A stretch of 64,000 nt of DNA from Silurus meridionalis (GCF_014805685.1 NC_060909.1:8878792-8942791), one strand, 5' to 3'. Shown: positions 36,431 through 48,418, numbered from the stretch's first letter. The notes: a model not told the origin generated them from the sequence alone. Translations and numbers: made by a program.

Positions 36431-36889
36431 AAAACCGCAGCTCATGGTAATATGATCCTGCTAGTACCTTTATTTACATGCTAAAACAAAACCTGATCTG
36501 GAACTGGAGTATGCCACCACCAGAACCCACTGAGCCACCACTATAACTTTGTAGCAAAAGTAATTTTGGCTGATTTATCTGCATTTGTCTCCTGTCTCAA
36601 GACACCACGAGAGTTCGATCTGGCACCGAGTTCAGTTCAATCCCTCAAACACATGTACCTGGTGCACACACATTATCCAACACTTCGAGAAACAAAAGAG
36701 AGCATCGTAATTCCTGGTCGTCAAACAAAAGTAAACAACATCATCTAGTGTCGTGAGCATGCAACACTGTGATAATGCTGATGGAGAGGGAGCTGAGCAA
36801 AGAGTATAATTAACACAGAGCAGAGGCAGAAAGAAAAAAGAAGAGCGAAAAGCGAACGAGAGCGAGAGAGACATGCGACACTTGTCGTC
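36431..36889. other. Unique DNA, no gene seen
   Basis: Two overlapping short frames on opposite strands, neither convincing. Confidence 0.4.
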
Positions 36890-37260
36890 CTCTCCCGTCT
36901 AACAAACATTTCTGTTGGGACAGAGCTTTGTCTGGGCACCGGCAAGCGCTGAATGCCTTATTTACAGTTTTTAATTGCTCTGTTGATCAGTGGCCATGAA
37001 ATAAATAAACCCGGGTAATAATCGGAGCTGCACAATAGATTCGTTAGTCTCACTGACAAGCAGAATAAAATACCGAACGGCGCACTGGGAAATTTGACAG
37101 TAGCTTATGAAAAAGACGAGACAGGGAGATTTAGGTGGGAAAAAAAAAGCTCCAGATACAAATGACAGTGTTTCAAATGCGTGTTGAGGGTTTTTGAGGA
37201 AATCTGACGAACTTATAAAGGGGGGAAAAAAGCCAAATATATCACACATCTTCAAAAATG
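36890..37260. promoter_or_regulatory. Unique block, candidate regulatory DNA
   Basis: High-complexity, repeat-free stretch with a GC-elevated core (36890-37150), containing TTTTTAATTGCTC and CCCGGGTAATAATCGG. No sustained coding frame in a protein-like composition. Inference only. Confidence 0.27.
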
Positions 37261-37780
37261 GTCAAAATGAAAACTCTGTCCTACAAAGAATTTAATTTTT
37301 TTTTTTCTGGGAATTTTTCCTTCATTCAAAAAAATCTTAATGGCAAAATATACAATTATTATACAGTATCCAAGTCTCTTAAATGCAACTTGTTCAACTT
37401 GCTGAGAAATTGTTCATGCTATAATGAATTAATGCTGTTGCAGATCAGTGTTCAGTTTGATGTATCAGTAATGACAATGTGTAAGTTATAAAAAGAATAC
37501 ATTCAAACTTTATTTCCTCCATGTTTATCCGTTTTTAATAGCTACATCACTCTTCCGTTGGAATTTACTTTTAACATCACAAAGTCACTGCCCTACTGCC
37601 AGAATCGCACTTTCGTTCTATGAACTACTTTCGTTCTGTTGCACACATCTCTTTAACATCTACACAAGAACGTTACACACAAACTCACACACTTACATAT
37701 GTAAATCAATTCCAGATCAAAGCGAATACTCACTTAAACAGGTCAGACCTTATAGTGTTAAGTGTGTTTTAGGAAAAACG
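37261..37780. other. Unique AT-rich DNA, no gene seen
   Basis: No recognised content. Confidence 0.45.
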
Positions 37781-37985
37781 CTACAGCAGCCACAAAGCTC
37801 CGGGAGATGAAAAGTCCTATGAAAAATTAAAAAGTCAATCAGGTGGCAATTATTCCCTTTAATCTCTTGAAGGCAGCCAATAGGGGAAAAGGCCTCGGGT
37901 GGGTAGAGGCTGGAGGGGATTCTGCTTTTCGGGCTGTGCCAAAAAAAGAAGCCCTCTATCTTTATCTACATCATGCTCTACAACA
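37781..37985. promoter_or_regulatory. Unique block, candidate regulatory DNA
   Basis: GC-elevated, repeat-free, including TCAATCAGGTGGCAATTATT (PBX-like plus E-box plus AT core). Candidate conserved non-coding element by inference. Confidence 0.27.
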
Positions 37986-38852
37986 CAGGAGAAGTGCACT
38001 GCAAATGGGAAATAGATGAACTAGTGAATTTAATGCAGAGACTGAAGAATAAAAGGAAAGACCATGAATCACATAAACAAGACAGACTGACTGAAGGACA
38101 GACAGACAGATTCCACAAACTATTAGATTGTTCCCCCCTTAATGCATAACATAATCTTGCACAACACACAGTTATAGATGGTCAACAAAATTCAAACAAA
38201 TTAAAAATCTAGAAGAATTTCCAGAAAACTGGGGCACGAGTTGTTTTCATCTTCGAATGTGCTCCAGTTCGGCCTCATTTAAATTTTCCGAAATCAAAGC
38301 CTTGTAACAAAAAATAGAAGATGCAAATCAACTTATACTACAGAAAACAAATTTACCAGCATTATATAGTACATCAGGAGAACCTTTGCAGCTATAGACA
38401 GCTGTTTTTAGATTCAATCTTGGCCAGTGCAAAAAAGTTTTTAAACAGTTTATTCCAGGTGTGCGCTCTGTCTATGGTGTGTAAAAGGTACCTAAAAACC
38501 TTAAAGAAAGAAGAATCCTAAATAAAATTTAAGTCCTTAAAACTGTCCTCAAACACAAAGCGTTAAGGAGACATGCGGAAGAAATTCCACCAACTGCCAA
38601 CTGTAAAGACAGCAAAACAATAAAAATGCACAGCTGCTGTTACCTCTTATACCCTTAAACACAGATCTCTCACACTCACACACACATTTTAACACCACAG
38701 AGAGACCAATAGGTTCGATAAGAACGATCCAGGTCTGCCGCTCATTAAACACTTCTTCAAACATTAATGACATCAGCAATCAGCCTGACATCACTACACT
38801 TAGACATGAATTAAACACTCACTCCATTAAAGACATATTCCCTGCTACACAT
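37986..38852. other. Unique DNA, no gene seen
   Basis: Short frames only; no recognised repeat. Confidence 0.45.
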
Positions 38853-39346
38853 AGTGGTGTTCAGAATGATGGAATGGTGTTTGGAATGGTGAACACGTGT
38901 TTGTAATAAAGACAGAATAGATTAGAATAGCAGAAAAGTCTAATAATGGTCCAAATGGTGTTGACAGTCGTGTTCAAATAGTTGAACGGTCTTGGGAATG
39001 GTATTCAGAATGGTAGAATGGTGTTTGGAACAAAAGCCAAGTGTTCATATTGAAGACAGGCATTAAAGTCGGTGGGACAATGGTTGGTATGATATTGGAA
39101 TGGGATTATAAATTATGGAATGGTGTTTGGAATGGTCTTCAGAATATTGAAACAGTGGTCAAAATAGTGGAAAGGTGAAATGGTATTCTGTAAAGTGGAA
39201 TAGTAGTCAAAGTGGTGTTTGGAAAATATAAATGGTCTTTGGAGTGCTGTTCAGAATGCTGAAATAATGGTGGACAGGTGTCCAGAATGGCAACAGGTGT
39301 TCAGATTCAATCATGGAATGGTCTTCAGAAGGATGTTTAGAATGAA
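38853..39346. repeat. Degenerate GGAATGG/GGTGTT minisatellite
   Basis: Dozens of variants of GAATGGT, GGTGTTTGGAATGG and GTTCAGAAT recur over about 490 bp with irregular 10- to 25-bp spacing, for example GGAATGGTGTTTGGAATGGT at 38871-38890. The period is blurred, suggesting an old tandem array decayed by point mutation and indels. Confidence 0.75.
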
Positions 39347-40205
39347 TTTAGTCCAAAGTCCTAAAAACTATGTTCTGACACACCCTGTATACCTTGTTTT
39401 TCTCTTTCACAGCAAAGTACATAGAGTAAGTAATAAAGAAAGCTACACCAGATGCTGCATTAAAAATAAATGGTGTGATTTACCCATGAACAATGGTGAA
39501 TGTAAGACTACAATCACTTGATCATCCAGGGAAGTGTTGTTCTAAATGCACGATGGCGGTTTAAAGTGAATAGTGCTAATTAAAGTGTGAACAGTCAGGA
39601 ATAAGAGGATAAAAAGGCTGCAGCCTCAACGCTAGCCTTTTAACTATGTGAATCTGAATAGTGAGAAATCACATAATTACAGCTTGTTATGTCTTGTGTA
39701 TATCCAAAAGGTTACCGAAACAGAAATTAATTACATATGCAAATATCTCATTATAACGTCCAACCTAAACCTGAAAAGTTACTTACTCGTGGCTTCAAGG
39801 AGTCATGCAACATAACATTATTCTTTTTACTAGGTTTGTTATTCACTATAAAGCTGCGATAACACTTCACATTTTTCTATCCATTGATTCCCATTTATCG
39901 CATTAGTATAGTGGAGACCGGAAATGTGAGGTCAGTGCAATGCATGTCACTGCATCGCAAAGCACAAGTTGTTGATCTCCTGCAAATTTATACCAAGTGA
40001 GCATGTGTGACAAATAGGAGATCGATACATCAATGAAATTCTAGTGTGACTGCAGCTTCAAGTGTCCTGGGATATTATTTGTCCCAAATAATAAAAATAA
40101 TGATAATATACCAGAAATTGTGTTATAGTAATTTATGAAAAGAATTTTTAAAAATTTATGAAAAAAAATTATGAAATTAGAACCTCAATTACAAGTACTT
40201 AAAAA
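39347..40205. other. Unique AT-rich DNA, no gene seen
   Basis: No recognised content. Confidence 0.45.
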
Positions 40206-40995
40206 GTTAAGACACTGAGTAAAGTGTAAATAAAAACAAAATGTAATGATTTGCAAATCTTATAAACCAGTATTTTATTCACATGAGAACACAGAAAACA
40301 TATCAAATGTTTAAAAATGTAATTTTGAAATTTGATGGCTGCAAAACCTTCATTAAAATTGAGACAATGAATTACTGAGGCAAAGTGGAAAACATGAAAA
40401 ACTGAAAAAGTGGATGGCGGCGTTTCTGAATCATGTTCGCGCATGCCTTCCTCTTTGCATGATAGAAATTTAACCCGCATTTAAGGATGACATGGCAAAC
40501 TGTGTTCACAGACAATGATTTTTAGAGGTGTTAGCCCATACAGTGATTTCCGATACAGAATCATGATTGTTTTAAATGCAGTGCTGCCCGAGGGCCTGAA
40601 AAATCCCAGGGCATCCAATATTGATATTCACCCTTGTCCCCTGTGCACAGAGATTTTCCAGATTCTTCGACTCTATTGAGGATATTACAGACTATAAATA
40701 ATAAGATATTCAACTGTTTAGCAGTATGTTGAGGAACATTATTCTGAAATTGTTCCACAATTTATAGACACAAAGCTCTGCACATTTTTACTTCTGAGAG
40801 ACTCTGCCTCTCTAAGATACACTGTTTATACCCAATCAGCTTACTAACCTGTTGTCAATTAACCTTATTAGTTGCAAAATGTTTTTCCAACTGTTTACTT
40901 GTAATAACACTTAATTTTCCAGACTTTTGTTGACCGTCTCAACTTTTGTGAGACCATCAAATAAAAAAAAATGTGCAGCCATCAAATTCAAAATT
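40206..40995 (-). pseudogene. Tc1-like transposon, N-terminal transposase remnant
   Basis: On the minus strand the frame at 40561-40758 reads MEQFQNNVPQHTAKQLNILL and then NILNRVEESGKS. This aligns to the helix-turn-helix region of a widespread fish Tc1-like transposase. The left end (AAATAAAAACAAAATGTAAT, GATTTGCAAATCTTATAAA) and the right end (GTCTCAACTTTTGTGAGACC, CATCAAATTCAAAATTA) match that family's terminal regions. The catalytic two-thirds is deleted between about 40400 and 40420, so the copy is dead. It abuts the next element at 41022. Confidence 0.75.
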
Positions 40996-41021
40996 ACCTT
41001 ATTTTTCCTTAAAATGTATAT

Positions 41022-41751
41022 ATACCGTAACTTCCGGACTATAAAGCGCACCCATATATAACCCTGAATTTGACAAAGATTTTTATTTTAAACATAAATA
41101 AGCCGCATCTGTCTATAAGCTGCAGGTGTCTACACTGAAACTAATTAACTTTACACAGGCTTTAACGAAAGACAGTGTCTGTTACACGGTGTAACGGGTG
41201 AAATATGTTGTGCTTCCTCAAGGAGCATAGCGGTATTTTGGGAATAGCCTGCCGCTGCATTTTTTCCGGTATTACTGCATGTGTGCAAGACCGAGGAATA
41301 TGTCCTTATTATTTTCTGATGCTCATTCCTAAGTTTCTTTGACTGTCTGTGCTTATATGATTTCTGTTACAACTGGAGTTAGCGTGCTCTCCCATGACCC
41401 AGACTCAACGCGTTACAACGGCTTGTATCTAAACAGTAGCCTACCAAGAAAGTCATTGTTCACTGTCTTCCTCCTTCCTTTCACAACTATTTCTCTCGGG
41501 AGTTTATCTTTTGGCATCGTCGTGCGTTTAAAAATCTCCATCGGTGGAAGTTTTTTCTCCCGATGCCGTGCAGCTCAGAACACAGGTGAGGTGCGTTTTT
41601 TCGTTTCCGTTCGGAAATTTCATTGGTCTAATGTTATGGGGTTCAGTTTTTTGGCTTGAAGATTGTAAAACCGGGTAAAACCCAGGAAAAATTCATAAAT
41701 AAGCCGCGGAGTTCAAAACGTGGGAAAAAAGTAGCGGCTTATAGTCCGTGT
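41022..41751. mobile_element. Non-autonomous DNA transposon (MITE-like), 730 bp
   Basis: Left end ACCGTAACTTCCGGACTATA and AAGCGCACCCATATATAA; right end GTAGCGGCTTATAGTCCGTG. CGGACTATAA is inverted at the two ends and AAGCCGC-type repeats recur inside at 41100 and 41701. I recognise this as a very common fish and vertebrate non-autonomous DNA element. A 106-codon frame at 41339-41659 lies inside it and corresponds to no known protein. Confidence 0.75.
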
Positions 41752-41902
41752 ATGTTCGACTTGTTTTCTTCTAACAATGTGCTATGCAAAGTGTTATGAA
41801 CAAACGTCAATCATTTATAATGACTTATAGAAATCTTTATTTATATTTAAAACAAGGTGTAGTTCATCTTCTTATGAATTTCTAACGTATGCATAATAAC
41901 AG

Positions 41903-41906
<4 letters not shown>

Positions 41907-41963
<57 letters not shown>
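41907..41963. repeat. (TA)n microsatellite, left half
   Basis: Perfect TA array ending exactly at the left end of the hAT element. Confidence 0.96.
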
Positions 41964-41968
<5 letters not shown>

Positions 41969-42608
41969 GCGATTTCTTTAAGACTGCAAGGAAGCTCGGC
42001 TTCCTTATAATGTCACAAAATTAATGGTCAAATATGTACTATTGTATTAACATTTTATTGACTAAAAATGCGTTAGAAAACGTTCATCTCAAAGACGAGT
42101 TCGTTCAGAATCAGTTACATATAGCAGGTCGGCTGACTCGATTTCCTTCTCATACATTCCCGCAGCGTCACAGTGCATTTCCTATTGAAGCCCAGCGTCC
42201 ATTGACTTCAATGGGGCTGCTTTGAACGGTTTTTTTCAGCGCTTCGAAACTAGACGGTCATTGGATAAACGCTGCGATTATGTCCCGCCCACGGACGCTC
42301 AGCGTCTCTGGGGTGAATGGGGAGTGGCTGGCCCGGACTCCGAGCTTCTGCGTGATGATTGGAGGGTCTGTCGAAAGACTGCATCTCCTTTTGACTGACA
42401 GCGATTCTGTACTATAAGGAATCACTGAAGCTATTCGCGCTCAGTCCCATCGCGGATTTCTCAAGTTCAGTCGAAATAAAACTGCTGCAACCTATTTCTT
42501 TGATATTTGCTTGGCGAAATTGCTTGATTTTCATCATACATTTCACACAATTATACACCACATTCCTTGTTTCAGTTTTACAGAGTTTAATATTTTTTTT
42601 TTTAGATC

Positions 42609-42656
42609 GTTCATTCATTCATTCATTCATTCATTCATTCATTCCTTCATTCATGG
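42609..42656. repeat. (ATTC)n microsatellite
   Basis: About 11 TTCA units preceded by a T-run, inside the hAT element. Confidence 0.93.
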
Positions 42657-42659
42657 CCA

Positions 42660-43044
42660 TCACTTTGATTCAGGAAGACTGAGGTCAGAACTTCAAGTCC
42701 TGTATTCAGATCAGGACTTGCAGGGTAACAGGGAAAGCTGTGTGATTACTTGGTGTTCCTTAAAGACATGGAGTTGGACAGTGCAATGCCTCAGCTTTAC
42801 AAACTGTTCTCATTAGTGGCAACAATTGGAGCTACATCTGCAGGTGTAGAAAGGAGCTTCTCCTGTTTAAAGCGACTCAAGTCCTACACCGAAACACAAT
42901 GGGCCAAGGCGTTTAAGCAGCCTAGCTCTGCTGGCCATTGAGAGGACACTGGTCAAGTCACTTGAAAAGACTCCTAGTTGGTACGACAGGGTCACAGACC
43001 ATTTTCTTGAAAAGGAACGTAGGGCAGAATTTACTTTTAAATAA
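42660..43044 (+). pseudogene. hAT transposase C-terminus (dimerisation domain), broken
   Basis: Segments in three phases make up a hAT C-terminal domain. First RSELQVLYSDQDL, then, after a frame change, LYKLFSLVATIGATSAGVER and SFSCLKRLKSY, then, after two more small breaks around 42890-42915, SSLALLAIERTLVKSLEK and YDRVTDHFLEKERRAEF, ending at a TAA at 43042-43044. The ATSAGVERSFS motif is the hallmark of the hATC dimerisation region. Only the last 130 or so residues remain of a protein normally several hundred residues long. The catalytic domain is absent. Confidence 0.85.
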
Positions 43045-43108
43045 ATAGACAATTTTATGATGTAGGCCGAAAATGAGCTTCCCCTCTCTGACAGACCAGT
43101 AGCCGCCA

Positions 43109-43111
<3 letters not shown>

Positions 43112-43171
<60 letters not shown>
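43112..43171. repeat. (TA)n microsatellite, right half
   Basis: Perfect TA array beginning exactly at the right end of the hAT element. Confidence 0.96.
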
Positions 43172-43174
<3 letters not shown>

Positions 43175-43951
43175 ACCAGTCGATTACAGATATGGCTGTT
43201 GCAAACACATCTATTACGCATAAACAGTGAGGTCATGTGACACTTGTCTTCCAGATTTAGGAACACAGCAGATGAGAAATTTTAGGGAACAGTGGGATGC
43301 ATTCATGCTAATTATTTATCCTGTCTATGGCAGAAACCCTTTTCTGTTTGCGTGCAATTTGAAGGGGAAAAAAGGGCATAATTAATAGACAGCAGACTGT
43401 GTAAAAGACAGAGTATATCTCCAACAAAACGTGTCGCACTAAAAAGAACTGGTCACTTCGATAAATAAGAACAGCGGCCATGCTGTTCCGTGTTCTTCCA
43501 CCTAATGTAGCAGCAAACCACATCAGGCCAGACCTCCTAATTGCCTGAATGACACAAACACTGAAGCCACTCTTTTTTCCTGCAGTGTATCACACATCAT
43601 AGCTCGAGTATGAGGCGTGCAGATTAGAACACGGCTCAAGTGAACGAAGATGCTCCTCCATTTATTTTATGGTAAATGATGCCCCAGCGTTCTTTGACAT
43701 TATCTCGGTATGCCAGCTGTCACTGGTGGACGTTTTTCTCATGACAGGAAGTACCTGGTGGAAGAAAATGACGTGAAAGCCTGAATAGATGGGCAAGAAT
43801 AACAACTTATTAGGAGAGAGCGAGAAAGTGTGTATATGTGTGTTTGTGTGTAAGAAAGAGAGAGTGAGAGAGAGGAAGTCATAATTCTGAATGTTGTCTA
43901 GCATGTTCATCAGTAACTCTATGCACCATCAGTAATGTGTGTGTGTTTGTG

Positions 43952-43954
<3 letters not shown>

Positions 43955-43995
<41 letters not shown>
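43955..43995. repeat. (GA)n microsatellite
   Basis: About 20 GA units. Confidence 0.96.
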
Positions 43996-43996
<1 letters not shown>

Positions 43997-44165
43997 AAAG
44001 GCATACGGCTTATTTACGCGTCATTAGGTCCAGTCAGGTTTTTCCAGACAGACACACACACATCAGAGAGTCATTTATGTATCGGCATCTGTACATGGTG
44101 ATTGGAAGTCCACATGAAATTAATGGACAGTGCATTCAGCAGACGCACTCGCACTCACACTCGTG

Positions 44166-44215
44166 CACACACACACACACACACACACACCACACACACC
44201 CACCCACACACACAA
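44166..44215. repeat. (CA)n microsatellite, interrupted
   Basis: CA units with CC interruptions. Confidence 0.92.
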
Positions 44216-45397
44216 TCACACACTTATGAACAATAATGCTTACAGACAGTTTTTTACGTGTGTAATGTGTGTGTGTGAATGAAGCTCTGCAGTGTTGCCT
44301 CAGTATCTTCATTAGAACAGGAATAACTGTAATTAGGGTTAACTCATAATGGCTGCGGACGGCAGAGCAAAACGAGCAGGGCTCATTTAGATCCAGTTTT
44401 ATATACACCTATAAAAATGGCATGCACACACACACACATATGCAAATTACACCCACATGCCAAGGCCCATATACAGAGTAACCAAATTAAAACAATTTAA
44501 AGCAGAGGATCTAAGAGGGTGGATTAGTGCCAATAAAAAAGATTGCCAGAGATGACGTGGGTTTTACAGGCTACCGAAGAAATCAGCCTGAAATGATTTT
44601 TTTTATTCGTTTATTTGTATATTATCTGTATTTGGATACCATAAAAATTCTAACGTTTTTCTATATTGCAAACAACAACCAAAAAACCTCACCTTATATT
44701 AAAGGTGTAGAATTATGTTCGATAATGTTTCAGATGCCTTTTTTCATGAAAATGTAACACAATACCTCCATGTTCGGAGTGTTAGACATTTTATATTTAA
44801 GGTTTGGTTCAAGGAAAATATCGTATTAAACTATGCTGTCCTGAAATATTTCTAGATAAAAATGTTAATGACTACAGTTTTTAATTGAACAACTGAAGAT
44901 GTCACTTTTTAACCATTCAGAGTTACATTAAATGGCTGAGAACGTCCATGACAGAAGTTCTGTCTGATCCTATTATCACTTGAAATAACAAGTATATATC
45001 CTTTTAATAAAAAAATAAATAAAACAAGTCAGCAAGTCATATTAAAGGACCCATATTAAAAGAAAGCGTAAATATGTCTTTCCTGAAAAGTAAAACTGGA
45101 GATTTCTTCCATGAATGTTTAATAAATAATGTATCCTGAAGGAAAGCTTTGTAATATTAGCAATGCTACTCTTTTCATTGTTAAATAACATATTTCTAAA
45201 GATGGCTGCCTCGGTGTGTTGATGCCTTTTGTTTTGTATTGTTTATTATTTTTCTAGTTTTTTTTTTTATATTTTTATTTTTTATATTTTTATAGCACCA
45301 GCACACCATGACAAATTTCTTGTACATGCTACCCATGATACTTATAAATAATGATTATTTATATAATAATTATTAATAAATAATGCTTCTGATATAA

Positions 45398-45780
45398 ATG
45401 AGTTTAAGTACCTGGGGTGCAAAGTAGAAGATGTTGAGGTTTTCGTTGGGAGTGATGAGGATAGACAGGATTAGAAACATGTTTTTTTTAAAGGGACAGC
45501 TCATGTAGGACGTTTTGAAGACAAGGTGAGGGAGGTGCGATTGAGATGGTTTGGACATGTTCAGAGGAGGGACATGGGGTATATCGGTAGGAGAATGCTG
45601 AGGATGGAGCTACCAGGAAGGAGGAAAAGAGGAAGGCCAAGGAGGAGGTTTAGTGATGAGTGATGAGGGAAGACATGCAGTTAGTTGGTAGAGGCGGATA
45701 TAGAGGACAGGGAGGTATGGAGACGGATAATCCGCTGTGGCGACCCCTAATGGGAGCGGCCGAAAGAAGAAGAAGAAGAA
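45398..45780 (+). pseudogene. LINE 3' end (RTE-like), internally deleted
   Basis: The plus strand reads EFKYLGC at the left, then, after a deletion and a stop, GTAHVGR, DKVREVRLRWFGHVQRRDMG and MLRMELPGRRKRGRPRRRF. This is the C-terminus of the fish LINE whose RT start lies at 4030-4452. The 3' end reads TCCGCTGTGGCGACCCCTAA, then GGGAGCGGCCGAAAGAAG and (GAA)n, a tail I know from this family. CTGATATAA occurs just left (45389-45397) and just right (45786-45794), a possible target-site duplication. The clade is from memory. Confidence 0.8.
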
Positions 45781-46261
45781 TGAACCTGATATAAGTTGTT
45801 ATGAATGAGATGTTAATAAAAAATAAAAATGTAAATAAAGAAAGCATTAACATAAACCTAAACTGAAACTACTTTCAGATCCATGCTTTTATTGTTTTTC
45901 AAATTTCAAGTGTAAAAGTTTCAAACACTGGATCAATGTGTTTTTTGAGTTTGTGTTCAACAGGATTTTTTTTTTTTTTATATGATAGCTAGAGATTAGA
46001 TCGAAATACACAGTAGTATCCCTTTATGACCATATGTCTGTGGTAAACTCGATCTTGCACACACCCAAACACACACACAGAGACACTCAGACACAGCAGC
46101 ATCACTAGAAGCAGGCACGGAAATCTGCGAATCAATCGATACCCGCACAGCTGCTGCCACTCGCACTCTGTCATCACCAATAATAAATAATGGATGACAC
46201 ACACACATGCTCAACCACACTTCCGCCATGAGCCCTCAGAACAGGAAAGAGGAGCAGGAGT
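45781..46261. other. Unique DNA, no gene seen
   Basis: AT-rich, with a poly-T at 45964-45979 and a mixed stretch at 46060-46250. Confidence 0.4.

Positions 46262-46308
<47 letters not shown>
46262..46308. repeat. (CA)n microsatellite
   Basis: About 23 CA units. Confidence 0.97.
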
Positions 46309-46312
<4 letters not shown>

Positions 46313-46554
46313 TATAAACACGTCTTAGCAAGTATCGATCTGATCTTTCATTGTACGAATTGTTTGAAGAATGGAAAAGTGTTGCTCAAATACTTCCTTC
46401 TCTGAATCTAATCACAAACCAGATCAGATCAAGAGGAATGCTAAATAAATGGCAAAGAAACACTGGATAAATATTGAAGTCCTTTTTTTACTCCACTGAA
46501 ATAAAAAACAAATAATTTACCAATATCATCGTTTGAGGAATTTCTTTGGTATTT

Positions 46555-46740
46555 CTCACCTGCTGGATTTAACACATAAAACAAAACTACTGAGCGCCGG
46601 CCGATTACAGTGGCCAGACCACGAGCCAATCGTTTCGATGGACATCTTGTACAACCGGTGATTACACACACTGGTCATGTCTTTACACTGACCATTGATT
46701 AGACTGCTAATACTGCTCACCAACAGCAGATCTATACTGT
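46555..46740. promoter_or_regulatory. Unique block, candidate regulatory DNA
   Basis: Repeat-free, GC-elevated relative to its flanks, with GGCCGATTACAGTGGCCAGA (a short inverted GGCC frame) and CGATGGACATCTTGTACAAC. Two overlapping minus-strand frames are not convincing. Inference only. Confidence 0.25.
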
Positions 46741-47054
46741 GTCTGTGTCTGTGTGTACGTGTGTGTGTAAGAGAGAACAAGCATTACTTTCACTTTCTCG
46801 CTAATGACCCGTTCAGAAAGATGTATCGCAGAACATCCGTGTCTCCAAAATCCCATCACGACTCTTTAAAAAGAATAAACTGATTTATGAGCCAATGTAT
46901 AAATATAGAAGTGTGTATGCCCGAAGGTGTGCACGCATGCTGTTAGGTTACATGCTTACGTTATACGTTATGTTTTTCTTAAATCCCTAAAGTACAATGT
47001 ATGAGCAATTAATGCATTCATAGGATGGTATAATGCATTTAAGGGGCAAAGGCA

Positions 47055-47055
<1 letters not shown>

Positions 47056-47126
<71 letters not shown>
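47056..47126. repeat. (TA)n microsatellite
   Basis: About 35 TA units ending at the start of a mariner-like remnant. Confidence 0.97.
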
Positions 47127-47129
<3 letters not shown>

Positions 47130-47470
47130 GTGGTATCAAAAGTTTGGAGACTAGTTTTGGAACACGCCAACAGATGGCAGCACAAGGCTGCACGCACAGT
47201 CACAGGGAGCACTGACCTTCATAAGTGTGCCAAAAAGACATCATCCTGTGTACATCGGTTGCTGTGCAGCTGGTACTGTTTTGACCACGTGCGCTACCAC
47301 GTCTCCTATTGTGACCACGTACGCACTCTGTCACTGAGCTCTTTTCACACATGAGTTTCTCACCAGAAACAACAGGATCTCACTTTTGCAGCCACCCCAC
47401 TCACCAGATTTTGGCTCCTGAGGACTTTGCCATCTTCCAGAAGAAAAACATCCAGTTCAGCTCAAAGGTC

Positions 47471-47475
<5 letters not shown>
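47127..47475 (+). mobile_element. Mariner-like remnant, internally deleted
   Basis: Starts GAGGTGGTATCAAAAGTTTG immediately after a TA array, as expected of an element that targets TA. Near 47385-47420 the plus strand reads QPPHSPDFGS, which resembles the PPHSPDLAP block around the last catalytic Asp of mariner transposases, followed by broken sequence. Most of the transposase is missing. Confidence 0.5.

Positions 47476-47477
<2 letters not shown>

Positions 47478-47532
<55 letters not shown>
47478..47532. repeat. (CA)n microsatellite
   Basis: About 27 CA units. Confidence 0.97.
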
Positions 47533-47533
<1 letters not shown>

Positions 47534-48103
47534 CTATAAAGGAGTGTGGAGTAGAGGTGTAATATATTAGGTTGTGAGTGTTAAGTATGCAACCAAAAAA
47601 AAAAAAAAAAAAAATAAAACTATTATTTATTCATGAAAAAACTAATTCTGAGATGAGCATAATTTCCAATATTTTATGTAATAAACTAAATAAATCTGCA
47701 TGATATTTTCCGGTGGACAAGCTTGTTCTACATCTTTATAGTATTAATATTATCATTAGCAGCTGCTTTCTTACTATTTGCTCTACATTAAAGGCAAAAA
47801 AAGAACAAAGAATATAAAGATTTCATATTAACACAATAATCTCAATCTTAATCACAAATTATATAGTTAAACTGAGGTGTAGCAGAAGCCAGAATATATA
47901 CAGTTTATTGGGTATCGCTGAATGTACTGTATAAGTGTGGTGTATCTATAAGACTTTAGTAAGTTTAAGTGTGTAGATTATCACTCTGCACAAAATAAGC
48001 AGAGATTTCTGTTCTCTTAGCAGACGACGCTTCAATACCCGCTTTACTGTGTGTAATATTATATTTTTGCTGAAGGTGGAGGGGATAAAGAGAGTGCGTG
48101 TGG

Positions 48104-48105
<2 letters not shown>
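47533..48105. other. Unique AT-rich DNA, no gene seen
   Basis: Poly-A run at about 47597-47616; nothing else recognised. Confidence 0.45.

Positions 48106-48153
<48 letters not shown>
48106..48153. repeat. (GA)n microsatellite
   Basis: About 24 GA units. Confidence 0.96.
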
Positions 48154-48156
<3 letters not shown>

Positions 48157-48415
48157 CGAGAGGAGTGGAAAATGGCCTTTTGATGTCCAGGACATAAATC
48201 CCATATTTTGGTATTAAGAAAGCATAAAATACCATGAAGCCCTGTGGATAGGAAGGTGAATGAAAAAGAGGGAGGGAGAAAAAAATTGTGGGCGAGAGAG
48301 AGCTCTATGACTGTGATAATATAGGCCTAAGCATGTCATAGGATAGATCAGAACCACAGGATAAGCGAGGTCAGAGCAACTCACACTCACACCTCCTGTC
48401 CTTTAAGAATAGGAT

Positions 48416-48418
<3 letters not shown>

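Larger units (their letters stand above)
41964..43111 (+). mobile_element. hAT element inserted in a TA microsatellite
   Basis: The left end reads CAGAGGCGATTTC. The right end, reverse-complemented, reads CAGTGGCGGCTAC. Both are followed about 25-30 bp in by GGAAGCTC, giving short imperfect inverted ends. It is flanked on both sides by ATATATAT inside one TA array, compatible with the 8-bp target duplication of hAT transposons. The interior carries a GC-rich 5' region (42160-42340), an (ATTC)n tract at 42609-42656 and a broken transposase C-terminus. Confidence 0.8.
43172..45388. other. Unique DNA with two short microsatellites
   Basis: Holds a (GA)n array at 43955-43995 and CA-rich tracts at 44166-44215. 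44760-45390 is very AT-rich. No gene recognised. Confidence 0.45.

Noticed and set aside
41339..41659. 106-codon frame in the plus strand
   Set aside because: Lies wholly inside a non-autonomous DNA element and resembles the interior of that repeat.
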